From Stenotrophomonas sp. 169 (GTDB taxonomy: Bacteria; Pseudomonadota; Gammaproteobacteria; Xanthomonadales; Xanthomonadaceae): a DNA stretch of 64,000 bases. The notes beneath the pieces were generated by a model, which did not search any database, was not told the DNA's origin, and worked only from the letters and a program-made list of their open reading frames with translations. The stretch covers positions 3,554,501 to 3,618,500 of the forward strand of contig NZ_CP061204.1 in the NCBI RefSeq assembly GCF_014621775.1. The letters run 5' to 3'. Position 1 is the stretch's first letter. Every line of letters starts with the position of its first letter. The translations under genes and the position numbers were made by a program. Positions 8,615 through 16,012 of the stretch are shown here, one piece after another.

Positions 8615-8979
8615 AGTGTTCCGGTCTGCCAAGACGTGGTGATGAGGTCGCGGCGCGCCAAGAACCGCATGACAGCCTACATCGAAGTCAGGGACGTTAG
8701 GAGTGCCCAGCGACCACCATGGCACGTCCTGTCCATGCTCATTGGCAAAGCGCACCCGAGCCGAGGCATGCCCGCCGGGGTAACCTTCACACTCATCGCG
8801 GCAAAGCTAGCGACTGAAAGCTGGGCTGGAACGCGTGGCATCGCGGACGCTTCGACCCTGGACAGCGCCAACACCGCGCTCCACCTGGGCTTCCATCACA
8901 GCTCACTCCTATGTGTCAGGCCTCGCGACCGTTCCTTTGACCAGCAGACTCTGCATACCACGGCCGGACAATTGCGGAC
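8615..8979. other. Intergenic stretch without a clear gene
   Basis: About 365 bases between two minus-strand lipoprotein-like genes. No frame has a ribosome site with plausible composition, and no hairpin or GTAG repeat is visible. It should contain the promoter of the lipoprotein at 7694-8614. Confidence 0.4.
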
Positions 8980-9549
8980 CTACGGCTCGACCTCCATTTG
9001 CCGCCTTACCTCAAGAATGAGCTGCTGTGCAGCTGCATTGGCTTTACTTGCATCGGATCGCCTGGCCGCCTCCAAGGCATCAAGCAGCATTGCATGTCGC
9101 TTCGCTGCATCGCTCTCACGCCTTGCCGCCAAGACCGTACTTGATGCGTAGAAGTACAGCTCGTTCGAATCACCAAGCTCGCGAGCGGTTGCCTTCCACT
9201 TCTCGGCAAGTTCGTCGCTCCCCGAGAGCGCCTCATAGTGCGCGATCAAGCGCCTCACGGATTCGAGATCGCCCTTCTTCGCGGCCGCCTCCACCAATGC
9301 ACGCTCCTTCTCCGGAATCATGTGCGCATCGCTTGGACTCATGATCTCATTATCGTCGGGGACGCCTCGCTCGCCTTCACAGCCAGCTAGGGCGAATGCA
9401 ACAGCTATAAGCAACACCACGGGCCAACCTTTGCCGTCTATGTAGTGCCGGATGCCGTTCTGCCGGAAGAAACGCAGCTGGCCATCCCTCCGCGGGCTGC
9501 GCGCCATCGCTTTGATCTCGTCGCGTGTCAAGCAGAGCTTTTCTGGCAT
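8980..9549 (-). CDS. Chimeric ORF: DUF4224-like head joined to a lipoprotein body
   Basis: Residues 1-43 (LCLTRDEIKAMARSPRRDGQ ... FFRQNGIRHYIDGKGWPVV) have the layout of DUF4224, a small helix-turn-helix-like protein usually found beside phage integrases. Immediately after comes a hydrophobic stretch with a lipobox (LLIAVAFALAGC) and a helical Sel1-like body (AAAKKGDLESVRRLIAHYE, ARELGDSNELYFYASSTVL). A lipoprotein signal should be at the N-terminus; here no start codon with a basic n-region lies between the two parts. The ORF therefore looks like a lipoprotein whose own start was replaced by the end of a phage-derived gene. Whether the body is still exported is uncertain. It marks the left shoulder of the accessory island. 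Confidence 0.55.
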   Translation of the reverse strand: MPEKLCLTRDEIKAMARSPRRDGQLRFFRQNGIRHYIDGKGWPVVLLIAVAFALAGCEGERGVPDDNEIMSPSDAHMIPEKERALVEAAAKKGDLESVRRLIAHYEALSGSDELAEKWKATARELGDSNELYFYASSTVLAARRESDAAKRHAMLLDALEAARRSDASKANAAAQQLILEVRRQMEVEP

Positions 9550-9929
9550 CAGACTACCGCCTTGTTGGAGCGCCCTATCGGAAGGGGCGAGTCAGGTCGT
9601 ACTGGAGCCCCGACCGCTTGCCGTAGGACGATGCAAGTGGACTTCGCTGGACGCCTGTAAACGTCAATGTCCCACCAGCAACCAAATAGAAAGCGCATCT
9701 TGTTGTTTCTACTTTAATATACATCCGCCAAATAGGAATTCGACTCACTTTCTGACTCACTTTTGAGTCAGAAAGGTTCGGACGTATGCGGACGATGCTG
9801 GACATTCTGGGCGCCAAGCGCCCGCAACCAAGTCCCTTCTCGCTGCGCGGTCTTGGATGCGCTTGGAGCACGCAGACGCAGGCTCGGCGGTTGCGACTAG
9901 CTTATGGCCTTGCCGCCCCCAGCTTCATA
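9550..9929. other. AT-richer island-end region without a clear gene
   Basis: About 380 bases, clearly richer in A/T than the flanks (for example 9690-9740). Short frames here lack ribosome sites. The notable content is the inverted repeat at 9748-9775 with TGACTCA motifs also present at the other end of the island. An eight-base CCCACCAG near 9670 matches part of the tRNA 3' end, too short to call an attachment site. Confidence 0.45.
9741..9775. repeat. Inverted repeat with GACTCA motifs, candidate integrase arm sites
   Basis: CTTTCTGACTCA (9748-9759) and TGAGTCAGAAAG (9764-9775) form a perfect 12-base inverted repeat around CTTT. The block contains one perfect TGACTCAC (9753-9760) and two 7-of-8 copies (9741-9748 and 9763-9770). 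The same octamer occurs four times beside the integrase at 27111-27174. Confidence 0.6.
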
Positions 9930-11415
9930 CTATATAGATCGCGGCTTTATGGCCTTTTCGAATTCCTCCTTCATTGACTGCGGAAGCTCTCGCCCGGTTA
10001 TTAATTGGAAGAGCAGTTTTATTTCGCCGTTAGGAAAGTAATTGCAAACTTCCTTGCAGAACTCCGCCGCCATCCTACTAAGTTTTGGGTTGCGCACTTC
10101 TGGACCAGACTTCCCGCTTGGAAAGTCTTCATCAAGGACCAGCATCCGACTTGCCCACACATCAGCCAAGCCTATGGCTTTCGACAGGTCGTCACCGATG
10201 AAATCTGCGTCAGCCTTGAAGCGCGCCCACCTCATTTGATCCGCCACTCTGGTGTCCTGCAATTTCCCAACACCAGACCCCAACCCACCATCAGTGTCCG
10301 CTTTCTCAATCAGCTTGAAAGCAGACCTTGCACAATGTCCGCTCATCAATTTCGACCTGATAGAAGTGCCGAAATCATCGGTAAGACTCCCAGGCAAAAC
10401 CTCAAGACTCTTCCTGACCTGATCTACGCCCCCAGGAATACTCCCAAGCGCATTTCAGTTGTAAGCAATTTGAAACATCCAATATATTGCAGGGGAAACA
10501 TCCTTATGCAGGAGTTTGTAACTCCTGTTTAGCTTAAGGTTGGCCAGTGTGATGGGGCATTCCTTGAGGTCATCCTCGTTGAACCAAATGCTCTCCCGCG
10601 TGAGTGTCTGCTGGACCGGGAAGTAAAGAATGGTCTGGGCCTTGGGCTCCCTGTCGATATAAGCTTCCTTGATCATTCCTTTCGGAGTGAAGAAGAGTGA
10701 GATGAGAGGGGAAAGCCCGTTTTCATTACGCTGAGATTTCAGGAAAGTTGTTTTGATCATGTACTTCCGAATCAAAATGCACTTTTCGAACTTGTCCGGA
10801 GCCAGTATGTCCGGGCCATGCTCCTGACGCGCATACCAAAGACCGTACTTCCCAAACGACTCTCGCTGCGACTCGCCCGTGGCCAGCACCTCGGAAATGA
10901 GTTCGTGATCCAAGGCAAAAAGCTGCAACGACTCACAGAACTGTACAACAGGCCAATAGTCACCACGCTCCTTTACGGCCAGCGCCACGAGCTGGTTCCG
11001 GTCATCGATGCGGCCATAAAGCTGGCGCCCATTTTTTGATCAGGAATAGAAGTGGATCTTGTCCAGAGGGTGAGTATTTTTTCCAATCGATATCTGCGAT
11101 GCGCCTCATACAGTACCGATTGGGCTGTCCGATGCCTTCACCGCCGTCAAACTCTGTCGCTGGTTTCGTTTTTTCCGCGGCGAAAAGCGGCTGATCTTCT
11201 ACTGCGAAATAGCTCGGCCCCAAATCGTCGACAGTGAACTTCAGTTTACGGTAGGGGAACGGCTTCCCTTTGTGCGGCGACCCCATTTCGGAATGCCGCC
11301 TGACTCTGGCGGTGACTACCGGTGGCACTTCCTGCGACGGCTCCGCACGCAAGGGTTCAACGAATCCATCTTGGGCTGAGCGAGACTTGGCTGCGTTGGA
11401 TTTCTTGTCGTTCAT
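9930..11415 (-). pseudogene. Broken gene of unknown family, one frameshift and one nonsense codon
   Basis: Three consecutive open segments read as one protein of about 490 residues. Segment 1 (11415 to about 11035) runs into a run of six A; removing one A continues it as LIKNGRQLYGRIDDRNQLVALAVK, which joins segment 2 smoothly. Segment 2 ends at an in-frame TGA (10455-10457) in FQIAYN-stop-NALGSIPGG, after which the frame stays open to 9930. The segments share composition and AT-richer base use unlike the flanks. I do not recognise a family; there is no signal peptide, membrane segment or clear nuclease motif. It lies 30 bases downstream of the Res gene on the same strand, so it may once have been the last gene of that operon. 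Confidence 0.65.
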
Positions 11416-11445
11416 GTAGGCAAAACGAATGGCAGTGAGCGCTGG

Positions 11446-14160
11446 TCAGGCGTTGAGGAGGGAGGCAACTTTGCTGGCATCAGCATCCGTCGACTTCATC
11501 AGCATGTACTCCATGCCGCTGGCGACGGCGATTTGGTTGGCGAAGTCTTTCTTGGCTTGCACCACGGCATCGTCGATTTGGTAGTCGGCCTTCACTTCGA
11601 CGATGACGTACTTGGTACTGCCATCATCCTCGACACGCTCGAACAAGAAGTCCGGGTAATAGCTACGGACAGTGTGGCTAACCGGGTCGATGTACTGGAT
11701 GAAGAAGTCGGACTGCCCGTGGGTCAACATGCCGGTGAAATACACCTTCTTGACCTTGTTGCTGCGGATCAGCTCCCAAAACACCTTCTGCTCGGAGCCA
11801 GAGTCGAAACAGTAGGCATCCAGATGGAAGCTCTTGCCCTTGAACTCGTCGGTGACGTTGCTGTCGGCTTGCCGCACAATCTTGTCCTTAGCGGCATTGA
11901 CCTCATAGTAGCCCTGTGGTGGCAGCTTGATGAGCTCCACCTCGTGCTCCTCGGTTTCCTTTGTTTCGTCCAAGTCGTAGAGCAGCTTGAACAGACGCGG
12001 GATGATCTCGTCGTAGAGCAGCTCGTTGAACTCGTTGGTGATGGCGACTAGCTCCTCAGTGCCTTCCTTGGTGGAATCCAGCAGGTCTTCCACATCCAAC
12101 GGATTGCGGTTGAGGTAGCGAGCAATCTCCGCTACCAAGGTTAGCCGCGAGAACTCGCGCTTCTGGCGGCGGTTGGTCAGGTCGCGGGTTTCGATGTTGC
12201 CGGACTGCATGGCATCTTCGAGACTCAGACCCTCCTGCCGAATCTCCAACAGGTGGTATTTCTCAGTCAGATCTTTCCAGGCTTCTGCCTCCGACCGATC
12301 CATGCCTAGGGCGACGCCATGCGTTAGCGCCTTCTCAGTAACGTTGAACTGCTTGCGTACGCGCACCAGCTTGATCTGTACCGGCGGAAGCACAACCTTG
12401 ATCTTCACGCACTCCTTGTTGGTGTCCTTCTTCTGCAATTCGTCGGCGCTGACGCGGAAGTTCTGCAGCAGCTCTTCGTTGAGAATATTCAGGTTGTCCT
12501 TGGAGAGGAAGACGTGGCCGGTGTATTGGGCCTGACCGATTTGGCGAAGACAGCGCATGGTGGCTTGCAGAACGAAGACCTTGGACTTCGGTTGACGGAA
12601 CAATCCGACGCCGAACAGGGAACGGCAGTTCCAGCCTTCGCGGCCTTTGTTTACTAGCAAGATGAACTGCTTCTCGGAGCCTTCGGTGTCAAGTCTGTTG
12701 AACTCACGGATGTCGTCGTTTGAGGTGATCTTGTCGTCACCCACATTGACTAGGATGCGTGAGGTGGGGATGCCGTGCTTGATGAGCGCGGCCTCAACGG
12801 CAGGCTTCAGCTCGGCGGTCAGCTCGTCCACGGTGGCGGCGAAGAAGGCTAGTTTTGGGCGTAGGCCTTCGGGATTCAGGTCGGTGGTTTGCTTGAGAAA
12901 CTCCTCTATGGCGATGTCCACGAACTCGTCGGTACGAGTGTTGGTGTAGCCGTGCAGTTCGACATTCTTCAGAAATCCTTTGTCTATGGCTTTCTTCAGG
13001 CCATAGGCATACACCACTTCCGGCAGCACTTCGCGTCCGACATAGGGCGTGCCGGTGTAGTTGAAGCAGGCCACGACGTGCGTGCCGGTGTTCTTCAGAC
13101 TCTTGGCCAGCTCGTCGATCGTGGTGCGTAGGCTGGTGTCGGTTTCCTTCTGACCAACGCCCATGTCCTTGGCCAGGCTCTTGCCAAAGGCGTGGTGGGC
13201 CTCGTCCACATAGACGCCCAATTGCTCCAGCCGGCGAAGCTTCTCGAAACGCTGGTTGGTGGTCAGGTCGGCCTCGTCCTCGGGCTGGTCGAAGCCGTAG
13301 AGGTCGGCGTTATCGTCGTACACGGTAGACGGCGCGAGGACTTCCGCCGTAGCCCCGAACAGCTTATCGGTGGCATTCTTGTCCTTGTGCTGGCGCTTGA
13401 GAATGATCTTCTGTGTGTTGGAGACGATGATGTTGAACTTGGACTTGTCCATCGTGTCCAGCGAGGTGCCGGCTTCTTCCAGGTAGTGGAAGTGCAGGTT
13501 CACTGTCATCCACGCAACGTACTCCGGCGGCACAACCAGCGACAGGTCGAACCCTTCGATCTCCTTCAGCGATTGCAGCACCGTCTTGTCCGGGGCAAAC
13601 ACCAGTGCGTTGTGGCAGAAGTGGGCGTCCTTCGGGAATTTGTTGGCGAGCAGGAACTCGTAGAAGATGCACGTCGCCATCAGAATGGTTTTCCCCGTGC
13701 CCATTGTCAGAGCGAAGATATAGTTGGGGTACATCCGGCTGTTCTTGCGCATCCGGTCAAACAGGGTCTTGTACGAGGTCAGCTCCAGTTCATCCGAGTC
13801 GCCGAACTGGAACATCTCCTGCCCAGCAGTACCACGGAACGAGCCGAACAGGCGGCCTTCAAACTTGCCGCTGCGCTCATACCACGCCTTGAAGATTTCC
13901 TCGACCTTGGCGTTGCCCAGGAACTCTTTCAGGAGGACGTAGGTTTCCAAGGCTTCGAACTGCGGTTGGCGCAGGAAGGCCTTGGGGTTCTTCTCCGGGT
14001 CGTTGTGGTCGAGGAACTTGCGGGTCAGCTCGCGATAGTTCTGGCGGATCTTGCCCTTGTTGGCTTGGTAGAACTGCCACAGGAAACGGAAGAACGCGAA
14101 GTCGAGCGAGGCGGCCACGCTCGTCGTGGTTTCCTTGGCCTTGCGCGTGCCTTTAGCCAT
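11446..14160 (-). CDS. Type III-like restriction enzyme, Res helicase-nuclease subunit
   Basis: The 904-residue product is a DEAD/DEAH-type translocase. The Walker A motif is TMGTGKTIL (about residues 152-160), the Walker B/DEAH box is VYVDEAHHAF (about 317-326), and a motif III-like FNYTGTPY follows. At the C-terminus, YYPDFLFE (about 833) and YVIVEVKAD (about 850) form a PD-(D/E)XK nuclease core. In type III systems Res cuts DNA after ATP-driven communication between two target sites and needs Mod for recognition. Its start overlaps the end of the mod gene by eight bases, and the two share an operon with the helicase-nuclease at 16009. The family assignment is solid; true type III behaviour is inferred from pairing. 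Confidence 0.88.
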   Translation of the reverse strand: MAKGTRKAKETTTSVAASLDFAFFRFLWQFYQANKGKIRQNYRELTRKFLDHNDPEKNPKAFLRQPQFEALETYVLLKEFLGNAKVEEIFKAWYERSGKFEGRLFGSFRGTAGQEMFQFGDSDELELTSYKTLFDRMRKNSRMYPNYIFALTMGTGKTILMATCIFYEFLLANKFPKDAHFCHNALVFAPDKTVLQSLKEIEGFDLSLVVPPEYVAWMTVNLHFHYLEEAGTSLDTMDKSKFNIIVSNTQKIILKRQHKDKNATDKLFGATAEVLAPSTVYDDNADLYGFDQPEDEADLTTNQRFEKLRRLEQLGVYVDEAHHAFGKSLAKDMGVGQKETDTSLRTTIDELAKSLKNTGTHVVACFNYTGTPYVGREVLPEVVYAYGLKKAIDKGFLKNVELHGYTNTRTDEFVDIAIEEFLKQTTDLNPEGLRPKLAFFAATVDELTAELKPAVEAALIKHGIPTSRILVNVGDDKITSNDDIREFNRLDTEGSEKQFILLVNKGREGWNCRSLFGVGLFRQPKSKVFVLQATMRCLRQIGQAQYTGHVFLSKDNLNILNEELLQNFRVSADELQKKDTNKECVKIKVVLPPVQIKLVRVRKQFNVTEKALTHGVALGMDRSEAEAWKDLTEKYHLLEIRQEGLSLEDAMQSGNIETRDLTNRRQKREFSRLTLVAEIARYLNRNPLDVEDLLDSTKEGTEELVAITNEFNELLYDEIIPRLFKLLYDLDETKETEEHEVELIKLPPQGYYEVNAAKDKIVRQADSNVTDEFKGKSFHLDAYCFDSGSEQKVFWELIRSNKVKKVYFTGMLTHGQSDFFIQYIDPVSHTVRSYYPDFLFERVEDDGSTKYVIVEVKADYQIDDAVVQAKKDFANQIAVASGMEYMLMKSTDADASKVASLLNA

Positions 14161-16012
14161 TGTCGATGCTTCCTTCCCACGATTCGGACAGCAGGTCGGT
14201 GATCTTCACGCGGATGGTGCCCGCGTCGGCCGGCACTTTGTACTTGCCGGAGGCGAGCTCGTTCTTGTCCGGGATATCTACCTCAGCCGGTTGCAGCACC
14301 GCGCCGTCGTAGTTCCAGTCGATCAGCACGGATTCGACCAGCTCGCGCCAGTCGCCGGTCGATTCCTTCTGCAAGGACAGCTTTTGCAGCAAGTTCATCG
14401 GGTAAAACTTCTCGATGACCAGCTCGCCGTTCTTGATGATGACCTTGGCTTCGGAATCGCGCTTGAACTCAAGGTTGGACTTGTCGCGCAGGATGTCCAC
14501 CACTTGCACGTCGATCATGTAGGGCTTGGCGGCCAGCACCAGTTGCGCGGCCAGGTCGGGCTCGTGACCCATACAGACCAGCGTGACCTTTTCGACCGGG
14601 CGCGTGGGTGCTTCGGCCTTGCGACGTTCCCAGGCCTTGTAGTCGAAGCCGGCGATCAGCTCGTTTAGATCGGCGCGGGTGGCGATACGGTTGACCGGCA
14701 TGATCTTGATCATGCGGCCGTCCTTCTCGCCGTCGAACACTGTGCTGAACTCAAGCTTCTGAATCTCAAGTGCCTCGATCAAAAGGTCTATCGCTTGAGC
14801 GGGGTTGCGAAAAACGTCGTAGTGATTGACGTTGTAGACCTCAAATCCTGCTTGCGAGAACTCATCTTCATCAATGGAGTGCTGTTGACTCTCTTCCTGA
14901 ACTCTAAGAAGCCGTGCGGATGCCGTTTGAATGGAGCCGAGGTTGATATCTGCACCGATGAACCTTCTGCCCAGCTTCTTGGCAACGGCTTGTGTGGTCC
15001 CCGACCCCATAAAGCAATCAAAAACAAGCGCGCCCGGCTTAGTGGAGGCTGAGATTAGCTTGTAAAGGAGCTGCTCTGGCTTTTGAGTCGGGTAGTCAGT
15101 TCGGTTGTCTGAGGATTGATTTTCAATGTCAATGAAAAAATAGTCGTTAGCTACTTTGCCCTCACGCAAGTAGTCCCGAACTACCAATTCCGGATGCGAA
15201 ATTTCCCAATTTTGGTCAACATCCTTGGCGCCCTTAATTGGGCTTTCTTTGAGAAATCGACCGTTTAGCCGATATTTTCCGTTCTCGTCTTCCAGCCTAT
15301 ATTTCTTAATGGTGGCCTCGGACAGAGGCTCAATCACCATCCCATCATCCCAGTTATAGACTGGGTCTTTCCTCTTCTTGTAGAAATGAATGTCGTGATG
15401 ACTACGCTTCCACGAAGTTTTAATTGAGCTTCTGGTTCCAAACATCCAAACGATTGAATTGAGGAAGTTGTCCTTCCCAAAAACCTCATCCAAAAGACAG
15501 CGAAGCTCATGAGATTTCCGGTAATCGCAATGTAAATAGATTGCGCCCTCTTCGGAAAGCAGCTCTCTCAGCAGGATCAAACGCTCGAACATGAACTGGA
15601 GGTATTCATCATTACTCCAGATGTCCGTGTATTGTTTTTCCTCAAACGTCGTGTTGCTTGATTCGACATCCTTCTTTCTGACTTTTATTTTTTTCCGATA
15701 GTCAGCTTTCGAGTCGAACGGAGGATCGATGTAGATCAGATCGACCTTGCCGCGAAATTGCTTCAGCAGATGGCCCATCACCTGAAGGTTGTCACCCCAG
15801 AAAATCTTATTGCGCCAGCCGTCCACCTCCTCGCCGTGGACTTCCTTCAGCTGCGCCGGATAGAACTGCGTCGCTGTAAACGGACGCTTGCCGCGCCAGT
15901 TCAACATCGGATAGCCCTTGATCGGCTCGAACTCGTATTTCTCGACGTTAGTGCCGCCGTCCGGCGTGCCCAGTCCAAGATTGCCCTGCTCGGTGGTTGT
16001 TATCTTGCTCAT
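14153..16012 (-). CDS. Site-specific adenine DNA methyltransferase, type III Mod-like
   Basis: This protein should recognise the target sequence and methylate adenine N6. The catalytic motif IV is DPPFD (residues 96-100) and the SAM-binding motif FMGSGTT lies later (about 336-343), the order of beta-class enzymes to which Mod subunits belong. KKIKVRKKDVESSNTTFEEK, just after DPPF, probably belongs to the DNA-contact region. The ATG at 16012 overlaps the TGA of the upstream helicase gene (ATGA), showing translational coupling, and the stop overlaps the Res start. Length is 619 residues, normal for Mod. Nothing in the catalytic motifs is missing, so it may be active. Confidence 0.9.
   Translation of the reverse strand: MSKITTTEQGNLGLGTPDGGTNVEKYEFEPIKGYPMLNWRGKRPFTATQFYPAQLKEVHGEEVDGWRNKIFWGDNLQVMGHLLKQFRGKVDLIYIDPPFDSKADYRKKIKVRKKDVESSNTTFEEKQYTDIWSNDEYLQFMFERLILLRELLSEEGAIYLHCDYRKSHELRCLLDEVFGKDNFLNSIVWMFGTRSSIKTSWKRSHHDIHFYKKRKDPVYNWDDGMVIEPLSEATIKKYRLEDENGKYRLNGRFLKESPIKGAKDVDQNWEISHPELVVRDYLREGKVANDYFFIDIENQSSDNRTDYPTQKPEQLLYKLISASTKPGALVFDCFMGSGTTQAVAKKLGRRFIGADINLGSIQTASARLLRVQEESQQHSIDEDEFSQAGFEVYNVNHYDVFRNPAQAIDLLIEALEIQKLEFSTVFDGEKDGRMIKIMPVNRIATRADLNELIAGFDYKAWERRKAEAPTRPVEKVTLVCMGHEPDLAAQLVLAAKPYMIDVQVVDILRDKSNLEFKRDSEAKVIIKNGELVIEKFYPMNLLQKLSLQKESTGDWRELVESVLIDWNYDGAVLQPAEVDIPDKNELASGKYKVPADAGTIRVKITDLLSESWEGSIDNG

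Noticed and set aside
9669..9678. CCCACCAG as the left attachment core of the island
   Set aside because: Only eight bases match the tRNA 3' end, and the preceding acceptor-stem bases do not. A real core would be expected to be longer and to preserve the tRNA end.
10455..10457. The in-frame TGA as a selenocysteine codon
   Set aside because: No stem-loop resembling a SECIS element is evident, the same gene also has a frameshift, and the position is not in a redox motif; decay is simpler.
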